Of a stretch of 64,000 nt of DNA, positions 34,753 to 43,438 are shown piece after piece. Source of the stretch: Paraferrimonas sp. SM1919. GTDB lineage: Bacteria > Pseudomonadota > Gammaproteobacteria > Enterobacterales > Shewanellaceae. Position numbers and translations under genes: made by a program. The stretch is taken from positions 1 to 64,000 of the forward strand of contig NZ_WINH01000019.1 of assembly GCF_010993985.1 (NCBI RefSeq). Reading direction: 5' to 3'. Every line of letters starts with the position of its first letter. Position 1 is the stretch's first letter. Under the pieces are notes generated by a model that was not told the DNA's origin, made no database searches, and saw only the letters and a program-made list of their open reading frames with translations.

Positions 34753-35460
34753 TTGAAACCGGTGTTTTCTTCCCAATTATCCTTACAAGTGCATTTACCT
34801 GACGATGAAACTTTTGAAAGTTACTATTCAGCGGGTAATGACCAACTTATCTCAAGCCTGCGCCTGAGCGCGAAAGGTCAAGGAGAGGCGTGCACTTATT
34901 TATGGGGAGCAGGACAATCAGGACGGACCCATCTGTTGCATGCTGCATGTGCTGAGGCAACAGAACAGGGAAGACAAACTTTCTACTTGCCTTTTAGTAT
35001 TCAAGCCAGTATGTCACCGGCAATTCTAGAAGGATTAGAGAATCTGGATTTGATTTGCATTGATGATGTTGATCAAATAGCGGGCAACCCTATTTGGGAA
35101 GAAGCTTTATTCCATTTTTATAACCGCGTGTTAGAGACGGGTAAGGCTTCGTTGGTGTTAACCGCCACCGCGCCAGTAAAAGAAGCGGGTTTTTTATTAC
35201 CGGATCTAAAATCTCGCTTACAATGGGGAGTGTCATATCAGTTACAACCCATAGCGGATGAGCAGAAGCTGCAAGCATTGCAGCATCGAGCCGAATTAAG
35301 GGGGTTGCAGCTCCCCGAAGATGCAGGCCGATTTTTGATAAACCGACTGACTCGTGATATGCGTACCCTTTATGATGTGCTTGATAGGTTAGATAAAGCC
35401 TCATTGGTGCATAAACGCCGTTTGACCATACCTTTTATTAAAGAAACCTTACACCTTTAG
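34753..35460 (+). CDS. hda: DnaA regulatory inactivator Hda
   Basis: 235 residues. The sliding-clamp-binding motif QLSLQV lies at residues 8-13, just inside the start, and a DnaA-like AAA+ domain follows: CTYLWGAGQSGRTHLLHAACAEA (Walker A variant), LDLICIDDVDQIAG (Walker B), LPDLKSRLQWGVSYQL (arginine-finger region) and RDMRTLYDVLDRLDKAS. With the DNA-bound clamp it promotes ATP hydrolysis by DnaA and prevents re-initiation. No ATG is available: the frame opens with adjacent CTG (34750) and TTG (34753) codons, so a weak start is used, as for E. coli hda. Confidence 0.95.
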   Translation: MKPVFSSQLSLQVHLPDDETFESYYSAGNDQLISSLRLSAKGQGEACTYLWGAGQSGRTHLLHAACAEATEQGRQTFYLPFSIQASMSPAILEGLENLDLICIDDVDQIAGNPIWEEALFHFYNRVLETGKASLVLTATAPVKEAGFLLPDLKSRLQWGVSYQLQPIADEQKLQALQHRAELRGLQLPEDAGRFLINRLTRDMRTLYDVLDRLDKASLVHKRRLTIPFIKETLHL

Positions 35461-35843
35461 TTTTCATAAAGCTCTAGGGGTAAATCATCGGGATCGGCAA
35501 AAAAGGTAAAGCGCTTGCCGGTTAATTCATCCAGCCTAATTGGCTCCACTTCGATACCTTTACTTTTTAATTCTGCTGCACAGGCATCAATATCTTCCAC
35601 GCTAAAAGCAAGGTGCCTTAAGCCTTGGGCTTCGGGTCTGCTTGGTCTTGTAGGAGGATTAGGAAACGAAAATAATTCAATTTGACTGCCGTCGGGCAGC
35701 GCTAAATCCAATTTATAAGAGTCTCTTTGCTGTCTATAGGTTTCTTTGATTATGGTTAACCCTAAAACGTCAGTATAAAAAGCCTTGGACTCGCGGTAGT
35801 CAGAACAAATAATGGCGAGGTGGTGGATTTTTTGTAAGTGCAT
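35457..35843 (-). CDS. VOC-family protein (glyoxalase-like, YaeR/GloA2 type)
   Basis: 128 residues with paired beta-alpha-beta-beta-beta units: KIHHLAIICSDYRESKAFYTDVLGLTII, then LDLALPDGSQIELFSFP, LRHLAFSVEDIDACAAELKSKGI and FFADPDDLPLELYEN. Metal ligands expected at His (HHLAI), Glu (QIELF), His (RHLAF) and Glu (LELYE) are present. The family contains lactoylglutathione-lyase-like enzymes; the substrate is unknown. Its stop codon shares TTAG with that of hda, a four-base convergent overlap. Confidence 0.9.
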   Translation of the reverse strand: MHLQKIHHLAIICSDYRESKAFYTDVLGLTIIKETYRQQRDSYKLDLALPDGSQIELFSFPNPPTRPSRPEAQGLRHLAFSVEDIDACAAELKSKGIEVEPIRLDELTGKRFTFFADPDDLPLELYEN

Positions 35844-35913
35844 AAGTTAATTTGTTTTTGGTATCGGTACTAGGCTAAATTAACACAGACTTAAACGAAT
35901 AAGAAAGGAAGCG

Positions 35914-36162
35914 ATGCCAATGAAAAAGATGACCTGTAAACAGCTTGGCGGTGCCTGTGATGTTGAATTTACTGCCGCCACCTTCGAAGAAATGGCCGAG
36001 CAAAGTAAGCAACATGGTATGTTAATGCATCAACAGCAAGATAAAGCCCACCTTGCAGCAATGCTGAAAATGGGCGAATTAATGCAAGACAAGCAGGCAA
36101 TGCAGCAATGGTTCGAGTTTAAAAAACAAGAGTTTGATGCATTGCCGGATGTAAGTACTTAG
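35914..36162 (+). CDS. DUF1059 domain small protein
   Basis: 82 residues opening MKKMTCKQLGGACDVEFTAATFEEMAEQSKQHGMLMHQQ, the DUF1059 pattern with Cys residues at the start and GG-x-CD. The second half (AHLAAMLKMGELMQDKQAMQQWFEFKKQEFDAL) is an extra helical tail. Function unknown; presumably a small cytoplasmic protein. AAGGAAG precedes the first ATG. It overlaps the convergent bioA gene by four bases. Confidence 0.85.
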   Translation: MPMKKMTCKQLGGACDVEFTAATFEEMAEQSKQHGMLMHQQQDKAHLAAMLKMGELMQDKQAMQQWFEFKKQEFDALPDVST

Positions 36163-37427
36163 CTCTCCCTTGCTACTGTAATTAGTGCATCAATTAAGGT
36201 ATTAAGCTCTGCTTCATTGATGCAATAGGGGGGCATAATGTAAATCAACTTGCCGAATGGGCGTACCCATACTCCCAGTTCTATAAAGCGTTTTTGCAAA
36301 CTGGCCATATCGACTGGCTTGACCATTTCTAATACCCCAATTGAGCCTAAGACTCGTACTTCGGCGACAGCATCAAACTCGGCTGCAGGGGCTAAGCCCA
36401 GCTTTAATTGGCTTTCAATGGCAGCCACTTGGTTTTGCCAGTGGCCTTCCATAATAAGCTCTAGGGACGCATTGGCGACACTGCAGGCCAACGGGTTGCC
36501 CATAAAAGTCGGGCCATGCATAAACACCCCGGCTGGGCTGTCGCTGATGCCTGAGGCAACTTCGCTGGTGGATAGGGTCGCGGCCAAGGTCATATAGCCG
36601 CCAGTAAGGGTTTTGCCCACACACATAATATCTGGGCAGATCCCGGCATGGTCGGCACCAAATAACTTACCTGTACGGCCAAAGCCGGTGGCAATTTCAT
36701 CAAGAATAAGTAGCACATTGTGCTTATCACAAAGTTGACGAATAAGTGTCAGGTATTCAGGGCTATAAATGCGCATACCGCCAGCCCCTTGAACTACAGG
36801 TTCGATGATCATCGCCGCTAGCTCATTATGGTGCTCGTTAAAGGCCTGGGTAATATTGTCGATGTCCTGCTGGCATAATGGTTGATTGTAAGGGGTTATC
36901 GGCGCTGGGGCGAAAATTTGCTTATTAAGGCTACCTTCAAACATAGAATGCATGCCATTTTCAGGGTCACACACCGCCATCGCCCCAAAGGTATCACCAT
37001 GGTAACCATTAAGTACCGTCAGGATTTTGGTTTTTTGTGGTTGCTGGCGCCCTTGCCAATATTGAATGGCCATTTTTAAGGCCACCTCAACGGCAACCGA
37101 CCCTGAGTCCGCCAAGAAGACTTTATCCAGGCCCTTTGGACTTAAACTAACCAGCTTTTTACCCAGTTCGATGGCTGGCTCATGGGTGAGGCCGCCAAAC
37201 ATCACATGGCTGACCTTGTCCACCTGATCTTTAATGGCTTGATTGAGCCTAGGATGGTTATAACCATGCAGGACTGACCACCAAGAACTCATGCCATCAA
37301 TTACTTGAAGACCATTCTCTAATTCAAGCTGAACGCCCTTTGCTGAAACCACGCCGTAGCAGGGCAGCGGGTTATTCATAGAGGTATAAGGGTGCCAGAG
37401 GTGATCTTTATCGAACTGAATATCCAT
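36159..37427 (-). CDS. bioA: Adenosylmethionine-8-amino-7-oxononanoate aminotransferase
   Basis: 422 residues. DKDHLWHPYTSMNNP at the N-terminus, MSSWWSVLHGYNHP, the PLP-region VLNGYHGDTFGAMAVCDP, ILDEIATGFGRTGKLFG and the PLP lysine in CVGKTLTGGYMTLAATL are BioA-typical. It converts KAPA to DAPA in biotin synthesis. It is transcribed divergently from bioBFCD, as in many gammaproteobacteria. Its 3' end overlaps the DUF1059 gene by four bases. Confidence 0.97.
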   Translation of the reverse strand: MDIQFDKDHLWHPYTSMNNPLPCYGVVSAKGVQLELENGLQVIDGMSSWWSVLHGYNHPRLNQAIKDQVDKVSHVMFGGLTHEPAIELGKKLVSLSPKGLDKVFLADSGSVAVEVALKMAIQYWQGRQQPQKTKILTVLNGYHGDTFGAMAVCDPENGMHSMFEGSLNKQIFAPAPITPYNQPLCQQDIDNITQAFNEHHNELAAMIIEPVVQGAGGMRIYSPEYLTLIRQLCDKHNVLLILDEIATGFGRTGKLFGADHAGICPDIMCVGKTLTGGYMTLAATLSTSEVASGISDSPAGVFMHGPTFMGNPLACSVANASLELIMEGHWQNQVAAIESQLKLGLAPAAEFDAVAEVRVLGSIGVLEMVKPVDMASLQKRFIELGVWVRPFGKLIYIMPPYCINEAELNTLIDALITVARES

Positions 37428-37471
37428 AGCTTATTTTTTAACCATTAGTAACGCTAATTCTTGTTTGTATG

Positions 37472-37499
37472 TTGACAGTGTAATGCTGGCCAGTATCCT
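37472..37499 (+). promoter_or_regulatory. Candidate bioB promoter
   Basis: TTGACA (37472-37477) and TATCCT (37494-37499) are 16 bases apart and 45 bases ahead of the bioB start. A BirA operator is expected in the bioA/bioB gap, but I could not recognise one with confidence. Confidence 0.4.
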
Positions 37500-37544
37500 T
37501 GCCAATAACTAAAAATAATTAATTTTAAATGCTGGATTTTTCAC

Positions 37545-38576
37545 ATGGATTCCCTAACACCGCGTCACGACTGGACCAATGAACAGATCGAACAGTTATT
37601 TGCACTGCCAATGAATGACTTATTGTTTCGTGCTCATAGTGTGCATCGCCAAGTATTCAACCCAAATGAAGTACAGGTAAGCCGCCTACTTTCAATTAAA
37701 ACCGGTGCTTGCCCAGAAGACTGTAAGTATTGCCCACAGTCTGCCCGATATAATACTGGCCTTGAAAAAGAGCGCTTGATGGAAGTTGAGCGTGTGTTAG
37801 AAGAAGCCAATAAAGCCAAACAATCGGGCGCGACTCGTTTTTGTATGGGTGCCGCTTGGCGTAACCCAAACGCCCGTGATATGCCTTATATCCTAGATAT
37901 GATTAAAGGTGTTAAGGGCATGGGCATGGAAACCTGTATGACCCTGGGTATGCTCGATGGCGAGCAAGCGAAAGAGTTAGCCGAAGCGGGCTTAGATTAT
38001 TACAACCACAACCTAGATACGGGGCCAGAATTTTATGGTGACATTATTACTACCCGTACCTATGGCGACCGCATGGATACCTTGCAAAACGTTCGTGATG
38101 CCGGCATGAAAGTGTGCTCTGGCGGTATTGTGGGTATGGGTGAGCAGCCTAAAGATCGCGTGGGCTTACTGCAAGCTCTCGCCAATATGGAGCGTCAGCC
38201 AGAATCCGTGCCAATTAACATGTTGGTTAAAGTAGCTGGTACGCCACTCGATAGTGTTGATGACTTAGACCCATTGGAGTTTGTGCGTACTATTGCTGTT
38301 GCTCGCATTGTGATGCCTCGTTCACGGGTACGTTTATCTGCTGGTCGTGAGGGCATGACCGATGAAATGCAAGCCATGTGTTTCTTTGCTGGTGCTAACT
38401 CTATTTTCTACGGTTGTAAGCTATTAACCACTGAAAACCCGGAAGAAAGTGATGATATGCAGCTGTTTAAACGTTTAGGGTTAACTCCGGCTGCGGGCGA
38501 TCCTGTGCCCCTTGAGAATGTTGCCCGACAACTGGCCGATGCAACCCCTGATCCTCGTTTTTATAACGCTGGATAA
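37545..38576 (+). CDS. bioB: Biotin synthase
   Basis: 343 residues. The radical-SAM cluster motif is CPEDCKYC with Cys at residues 56, 60 and 63. [41 protein letters not shown] and [11 protein letters not shown] supply the remaining [2Fe-2S] ligands and substrate residues typical of BioB. It inserts sulfur into dethiobiotin, the last step of the pathway. First gene of bioBFCD. Confidence 0.98.
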   Translation: MDSLTPRHDWTNEQIEQLFALPMNDLLFRAHSVHRQVFNPNEVQVSRLLSIKTGACPEDCKYCPQSARYNTGLEKERLMEVERVLEEANKAKQSGATRFCMGAAWRNPNARDMPYILDMIKGVKGMGMETCMTLGMLDGEQAKELAEAGLDYYNHNLDTGPEFYGDIITTRTYGDRMDTLQNVRDAGMKVCSGGIVGMGEQPKDRVGLLQALANMERQPESVPINMLVKVAGTPLDSVDDLDPLEFVRTIAVARIVMPRSRVRLSAGREGMTDEMQAMCFFAGANSIFYGCKLLTTENPEESDDMQLFKRLGLTPAAGDPVPLENVARQLADATPDPRFYNAG

Positions 38577-38579
38577 ATT

Positions 38580-39695
38580 ATGTGGCAGGCCAAGCTTGAT
38601 GCCCAGTTAAGCGCGCAGCAATCTAAGCAATTGTTGCGCTCTCGGGTGGGCATAAATAACCAAGCGAGTATGGGCATAGTACGTGCAGGAAAGTCTGTCA
38701 TTAACTTTGCCAGTAATGATTACCTTGGCTTGGCCGCTCGTTCGCCAACAAGTTTTAGCGGGTGGGTAGGGTCGGGCGCCTCGCCACTGGTTAGCGGTTA
38801 CACTATTGAACAGCAACGTCTAGAGCAAAGCCTATGTGAATTATTGGGTTTTGAATCGGCGCTGCTGTTTTGCTCTGGCTTTAGTGCCAATTACGCCTTG
38901 CTAAAAACCCTATCGGTTAATTTTGAGCAAGTAGTGGCAGATAAACTGATCCATGCTTCTATGGTCGATGGCATTGTTGCCAGTGGCGCTAAGTTAAGAC
39001 GCTTTGGCCATAATGATCACAAGCGTGCCGAAGCGTTAATGGCGAAAGCGCAAGCATCGTTATTAGTGACCGAGAGTGTGTTTAGCATGGATGGCGATAT
39101 CGCACCAATGACTCAGTTACAAGCATTGTGTAACAGTGACAGTGCCATGCTAATCGATGATGCCCACGGTTTTGGGGTTATTGGCCAGCATGGTTTAGGG
39201 GCGTGTGAATACGCTAAGCCAGACATTTTAGTGATCACCTTTGGTAAAGCCATGGGCTGCCAAGGGGCGGCGGTATTGGCCTCTAAAAGTGTGACTGATT
39301 ATATGCAGAATTTTGCCAGACATTACGTGTATTCAACGGCCCTTAGCCCTGTGATGTGTAATATTGCCTTAGATGCGGTTGAGCAAATCAAAGCGGGCGA
39401 GCAAAAGCAAAAACTTGACAGTAATTTGGACTACTTTAACCAGCAAGCCCGCCATTATGGTGTCAATGCGGTGGCACAAACCCCGATTGTACCGGTCAAT
39501 ATGGCATCAAATGATTCACTGCTTGCTACCCAGCAGAGTTTGCTTGATGCAGGCTTTTTTGTCGGAGCCATGCGTACTCCTACGGTTGCCAGTCCAAGAC
39601 TTAGGCTCACCATCACCAGTGAGCATTCAAAACTGCAAATACAAGGCCTCTGTCAAGCCTTGGCGGATGACGTTAGTAAAGAACAGGAGGGCTGA
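38580..39695 (+). CDS. bioF: 8-amino-7-oxononanoate synthase
   Basis: 371 residues of the alpha-oxoamine synthase family: INFASNDYLGLA, GSGASPLVSGYTIEQQRLEQSLCELLG, LIDDAHGFGVIGQHGLG and the PLP lysine in LVITFGKAMGCQGAAVL. It condenses pimeloyl-ACP/CoA with L-alanine. Three bases separate it from bioB, and its TGA overlaps the bioC ATG by one base. It is slightly shorter than the E. coli enzyme but keeps all family blocks. Confidence 0.96.
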   Translation: MWQAKLDAQLSAQQSKQLLRSRVGINNQASMGIVRAGKSVINFASNDYLGLAARSPTSFSGWVGSGASPLVSGYTIEQQRLEQSLCELLGFESALLFCSGFSANYALLKTLSVNFEQVVADKLIHASMVDGIVASGAKLRRFGHNDHKRAEALMAKAQASLLVTESVFSMDGDIAPMTQLQALCNSDSAMLIDDAHGFGVIGQHGLGACEYAKPDILVITFGKAMGCQGAAVLASKSVTDYMQNFARHYVYSTALSPVMCNIALDAVEQIKAGEQKQKLDSNLDYFNQQARHYGVNAVAQTPIVPVNMASNDSLLATQQSLLDAGFFVGAMRTPTVASPRLRLTITSEHSKLQIQGLCQALADDVSKEQEG

Positions 39696-40417
39696 TGAGT
39701 ACTTTAAAAGCCCAGGTGGCGAAAAGTTTTGGTAATGCCGCTAAGCTCTATCATTCAAGGGCTAAGGTGCAAAGCTTAAGTGCTCAAGCGCTACTACAGG
39801 GCCATACCCTAAAAGGGCAGGTGCTTGATTTAGGCTGTGGCCCCGGTGGTTATTTATTTGAGGCTTTAGCCCCGCAGTCACAGTGTCAGTACTTTGGCTT
39901 AGATCTGAGCTTAGATATGCTTAAAACCCATCAGGGCGAGCGTAAAATTCAAGGGGATGCCGAGCAGCTTCCGTTACAGAATGCTGCAATAGATGCGATT
40001 GTCTCCAATATGGCGATGCAATGGTGCCAATTAGATGCTTTAGCACAGGAATGCTATCGGGTGCTAAAGCCCAAAGGCAGGCTCCTAAGTGCCATTGTTT
40101 GTCAGGGTTCGTTATCTGAGTTAAGCCGTATCGGCATGAGCGTCAATACCCTACCAAGCCGAGCCAAAGTGGAATCAGCCTTTACCCAAGCGGGTTTTCA
40201 GCTGAGCATTGAAATGCAAACCTTGACTGTCGAGTTTGATAGCCCTAAGGCATTATTTCAATCGATTAAGGGCATTGGTGCCAGCAGTACCCAGTCAAAC
40301 TGTCAGGGCCTCAAAGGTAAACGTTGGTGGCAACAGAGCTGTGCAGCGCTTGAGCAACAGGGATTAACCCTGAGTTACCAAGTGGCACTGCTGTATGCTG
40401 AGAAGCTACCTCAGTAA
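39695..40417 (+). CDS. bioC: Malonyl-ACP O-methyltransferase
   Basis: 240 residues. The N-terminal KSFGNAAKLYHSRAKVQSLSAQALLQ is the BioC opening, and VLDLGCGPGGYLFEAL is SAM motif I, with GDAEQLPLQNAAIDAIVSNMAMQWCQL as the next class I methyltransferase blocks. It methylates malonyl-ACP to start pimelate synthesis disguised as a fatty-acid primer. Coupled to bioF by a one-base overlap. Confidence 0.95.
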   Translation: MSTLKAQVAKSFGNAAKLYHSRAKVQSLSAQALLQGHTLKGQVLDLGCGPGGYLFEALAPQSQCQYFGLDLSLDMLKTHQGERKIQGDAEQLPLQNAAIDAIVSNMAMQWCQLDALAQECYRVLKPKGRLLSAIVCQGSLSELSRIGMSVNTLPSRAKVESAFTQAGFQLSIEMQTLTVEFDSPKALFQSIKGIGASSTQSNCQGLKGKRWWQQSCAALEQQGLTLSYQVALLYAEKLPQ

Positions 40418-40451
40418 GTTCTGAACATGACAATGATTAAGAAAAACTAAC

Positions 40452-41114
40452 ATGATTTATTTTGTGACCGGTACCGATACCGATGCCGGAAAAACCCTAG
40501 TTTCCAGTGGCTTATTACACTTAGCCAAACAGCAGGGCAGCACCCTTGGCATTAAGCCCATCGCCTCTGGTTGTGAGTGGATTGACAATAGACTGTCCAA
40601 TGCCGATGCCCGCTCGTTAATCAACGAGTCGACCATTGCACTGGATTATCAGCAACATAACCCGTTTAGTTTCGAGCCTGCAATTGCGCCGCATATTGCT
40701 GCAATAGAAGCAGGGGTTGATTTAACTTTAGCGTCGATTGATGCTGCCCTACCCAAAGCAGCCATGGGCCAAGCGGATTTTTGTTTGGTTGAGGGCGCGG
40801 GGGGGTGGCAGCTGCCGATTAATGGGACTGAATATTTACCTACGCTGGTGCTTGATAATCAGTGGCCCATTATTTTAGTCGTCGGTATGAAACTGGGCTG
40901 TTTAAATCATGCTTTATTAACTCAGCAAGTCATTGAGGCCCAAGGGGGTAAAGTGGTGGGCTGGGTGGCGAATCGGGTTGATAAAAACATGAGCCGCTTT
41001 GAAGATAATCTCAAGCATTTACAACAAGCTATTAATGCGCCGTGTTTAGGTGTCGTACCCTATTTAGATGAGATCAGCACGGCTAGGGTTGCCAATTATT
41101 TAGCATTACCCTGA
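40452..41114 (+). CDS. bioD: Dethiobiotin synthetase
   Basis: 220 residues. The P-loop GTDTDAGKT lies at residues 7-15, followed by KPIASG, the substrate-binding VEGAGGWQLPIN, and GWVANRVD in the nucleotide-specificity region. It closes the ureido ring of dethiobiotin from DAPA, CO2 and ATP. Last gene of the bioBFCD operon, with a strong terminator behind it. Confidence 0.97.
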   Translation: MIYFVTGTDTDAGKTLVSSGLLHLAKQQGSTLGIKPIASGCEWIDNRLSNADARSLINESTIALDYQQHNPFSFEPAIAPHIAAIEAGVDLTLASIDAALPKAAMGQADFCLVEGAGGWQLPINGTEYLPTLVLDNQWPIILVVGMKLGCLNHALLTQQVIEAQGGKVVGWVANRVDKNMSRFEDNLKHLQQAINAPCLGVVPYLDEISTARVANYLALP

Positions 41115-41132
41115 TGTCCATTTAAAACAGAC

Positions 41133-41160
41133 AAAAGCGACCTATTGGTCGCTTTTTTTT
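41133..41160 (+). terminator. Rho-independent terminator of bioBFCD
   Basis: AAAAGCGACC (41133-41142) pairs with GGTCGCTTTT (41147-41156) over a TATT loop, followed by more T residues. Confidence 0.94.
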
Positions 41161-41257
41161 ATGGCGTAATGGTGTTTGTAACTAGGATTAATGTTGCCTG
41201 AATGTTTTCGCTAAGGTAAAGTGCTAGCAACGGAGAACGTGATAATGGAATATAATT

Positions 41258-42391
41258 TTGTCTTCTTTCAACCAGATATTTATTGGGCTGTGTTTAATTG
41301 TTATTAGCCTAAGTCTCTTTCAAGATAAAAACGACCCTAAAACCATAAAACCAACCGTTCCAAAGGAATGTGTTGAGTGTATCGCTCAAATAGAGGCTGT
41401 AGTTGCAGGAGAACCAATACGTTTTAATCTTCTGAAATCTCTTATTTCTAAAAGCTATGATGAAGATAAAATCGAGAGATTAATTCTGTCTTTAATAAAT
41501 ATGCCTGAATTTAATCATAAGCAAAAAGGGGTGTTGATTAGTCAACTAGCGGATATTTATAAAAGTCGGTATCATTTTTATAAAGCAATGACACTGCTAA
41601 GTAAGTATGAAAGCAGTTATCCCGAATTTTCTTCAAAAATTAAGGGTATTAATTCTCAATTTGAGAGTTGGCAGTCTGAGAGAAATACTAATTTAGGATA
41701 TAGGTCTGGCAGAGGCAATGGCACCACTGGCCATATGAAGGGTAAAGTAAACGTTGTTTATGTGCATATATCGGATAGAAAATCTAAAAATAAGCTCTGG
41801 AACACCCAATTAATTAACCGTAATAAGGGTAACCTTAGCAGTGTAAAAGATTGGCTATTACAACAGGCGCATCTTTATAATGTGTCTAATTTTGATATTA
41901 ATTTTCACATCCATGCTGTCGCTTTACATAAGGGAATAACATCAAAATGGTTTAGAACTCAGGGTTTTGAATTCTATTTTAAGTCTGTTTTTGCTAAAGA
42001 TATTGGCTTTGAAAATTCACAGCAAATGTTGAAGCATTATAGTAATAATGGCCGCAATGAAGTCGCTTTTGTTTTTCATTTAAATTATTCTGAGCGCTCA
42101 TGGGCATATAGATGTGGAGCTGAAACTGGCTATTGTAATTTTCTAGAATTTGCGATGATTACTGAAAAACCAGAGGATAAATATACCCCACAAGTGATTG
42201 CCCATGAAATATTACACTTGTTTGGTTCCCCAGATTTATATCTGATCCCTTATGCTAAACACTTTGCAACGACAGATGTTATGAATTACTACAGTTCAGA
42301 TTTGAAATGGTCGGCAATTTCACCCGTAACAGCATGGGTAATAGGTTGGTCAGAAGAACACGGAAAAGTTCCATTTAAAATAATAAGGTGA
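41258..42391 (+). CDS. Uncharacterised membrane-anchored metzincin-like metalloprotease
   Basis: 377 residues as read from a TTG. A hydrophobic N-terminal segment (IFIGLCLIVISLSLF) is a signal anchor, followed by two Cys in ECVECIAQI and a helical region. The C-terminal third has VIAHEILHLFGSPDLYLI, fitting the zinc motif HExxHxxGxxD, and 20-25 residues later TDVMNYYS, a plausible Met-turn. I do not recognise the family. The start is doubtful: ATG 41245 with a well-placed GGAG is out of frame by one base, and one T fewer in the TTTT run (41256-41259) would join it to this frame. The gene is strikingly AT-rich. A DUF350 gene follows after ten bases. Confidence 0.75.
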   Translation: MSSFNQIFIGLCLIVISLSLFQDKNDPKTIKPTVPKECVECIAQIEAVVAGEPIRFNLLKSLISKSYDEDKIERLILSLINMPEFNHKQKGVLISQLADIYKSRYHFYKAMTLLSKYESSYPEFSSKIKGINSQFESWQSERNTNLGYRSGRGNGTTGHMKGKVNVVYVHISDRKSKNKLWNTQLINRNKGNLSSVKDWLLQQAHLYNVSNFDINFHIHAVALHKGITSKWFRTQGFEFYFKSVFAKDIGFENSQQMLKHYSNNGRNEVAFVFHLNYSERSWAYRCGAETGYCNFLEFAMITEKPEDKYTPQVIAHEILHLFGSPDLYLIPYAKHFATTDVMNYYSSDLKWSAISPVTAWVIGWSEEHGKVPFKIIR

Positions 42392-42401
42392 GGTAACTAA
42401 A

Positions 42402-42629
42402 ATGCATGGAAATGTCTTTAATCAAAGCTTAGAGTTTATGTTGATTAATCTAGGTTATGCAGTGGTATGTTTATTTGTCAGTGTGATTGCTTTAATCGTT
42501 ATCGATAAAGTTATCTTTAAAGAGATTGATTTTATAAAAGAAATAAAGAATGGTAATATCGCTGCTTCTTTATTTCAGTCGGTGTTATTATTTTTCATAG
42601 GTTATGTGGTCTCATCGTCATTAAATTAA
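42402..42629 (+). CDS. DUF350 family small membrane protein
   Basis: 75 residues with two hydrophobic helices (LINLGYAVVCLFVSVIALIVIDKVIF and ASLFQSVLLFFIGYVVSSSL) separated by EIDFIKEIKNGNIAASLF, which matches the DUF350 (YjfL-like) pattern E-x-x-x-GN-x-A. DUF350 proteins usually carry one or more such two-helix units; this is a single unit. They often accompany envelope-stress or PspA-like gene sets; function unknown. It is only ten bases behind the metzincin-like gene and shares its AT-rich composition, so both probably arrived together. Confidence 0.82.
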   Translation: MHGNVFNQSLEFMLINLGYAVVCLFVSVIALIVIDKVIFKEIDFIKEIKNGNIAASLFQSVLLFFIGYVVSSSLN

Positions 42630-42642
42630 AAGCCAACTGAGA

Positions 42643-42665
42643 AGCCGCTTTAAAGCGGCTTTATT
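42643..42665. terminator. Terminator between the DUF350 and DUF481 genes
   Basis: AGCCGCTTT (42643-42651) is followed directly by its complement AAAGCGGCT (42652-42660), then TTATT. It lies between convergent genes and can serve both. Confidence 0.8.
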
Positions 42666-43389
42666 AAAACTTATAAAGCAGGGTTGCAGTGGTTTCAGTA
42701 TCAAGTGTTTTTAAGGTCGAATTTTGTTGGGAAGTGTATTTAGCGATTACCGCGAGTTTCATTGCTAAAGAACCAATAAGATTTGCTGATACTGAGGTTT
42801 CTGAGCGGCCATCAATTTGACTGCCCGCATCAATAATTAATTGTTGGGAGAAATCTGCGGTTTCACTGATGTTCCATTTATAGGTTAAGGCAGCATGAGC
42901 TAGAAATTGATGTTGATTGGCTTGGTTTTGCTCGAGGGTATATTGAGTATACTGATAACCTGGACCAATTTCTGCAAATAAACTGTGCCGTGATGCTTCG
43001 ATCAATTCAGAGCCCCATCCAGCAGACACTAAAGTTTTCGATTCATATCCTGCAAAATCATCACTGCGATAAGTCAAATTAGCAAATAAATATTTTTGGT
43101 CATCTGTCAATTTACGGTTGGTTTGCAAAAGCGTTCGAAAGTTTCTTGCTTTAGTGACGCCAGCATCGCGGCTATATAAGCCTTCAATTAAGTATTCATT
43201 TTTCCAATCATCAAATTCTTGAAACAGGTTAAATTTGCCTTTAAAAGATGCCGTTTCAGTATTGCCTGTGGTCAGGGTTCCCCCTAGTTCCGCCTCACCG
43301 CTAAACTCAGGAATAATGCTAGTATCAAAAAGCTGGGCCCATAAAATTTGACTGTGAAATGTTAGTAATACAAAAACAATTATTCGCAT
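42664..43389 (-). CDS. DUF481 outer-membrane beta-barrel protein
   Basis: 241 residues with a signal peptide (MRIIVFVLLTFHSQILWAQ). EFSGEAELGGTLTTGNTETASFKGKFNLFQEFDDWKNEY is the DUF481 (YdiY-like) signature, followed by alternating strands and the C-terminal LLYKF. It should be a salt-induced-type outer-membrane barrel of unknown role. It follows the large barrel gene on the same strand after 49 bases, so it may be the last gene of the LolA/FtsX/LolD operon. Confidence 0.9.
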   Translation of the reverse strand: MRIIVFVLLTFHSQILWAQLFDTSIIPEFSGEAELGGTLTTGNTETASFKGKFNLFQEFDDWKNEYLIEGLYSRDAGVTKARNFRTLLQTNRKLTDDQKYLFANLTYRSDDFAGYESKTLVSAGWGSELIEASRHSLFAEIGPGYQYTQYTLEQNQANQHQFLAHAALTYKWNISETADFSQQLIIDAGSQIDGRSETSVSANLIGSLAMKLAVIAKYTSQQNSTLKTLDTETTATLLYKF

Positions 43390-43438
43390 GATGCTATTTC
43401 AATCCTTTTTTGAATTAGTATGAGTAACTGATTTTAGA

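Noticed and set aside
37428..37544. Search for a BirA operator between bioA and bioB
   Set aside because: No TTGTAAACC-spacer-GGTTTACAA pattern could be recognised by eye; only a promoter candidate was recorded.
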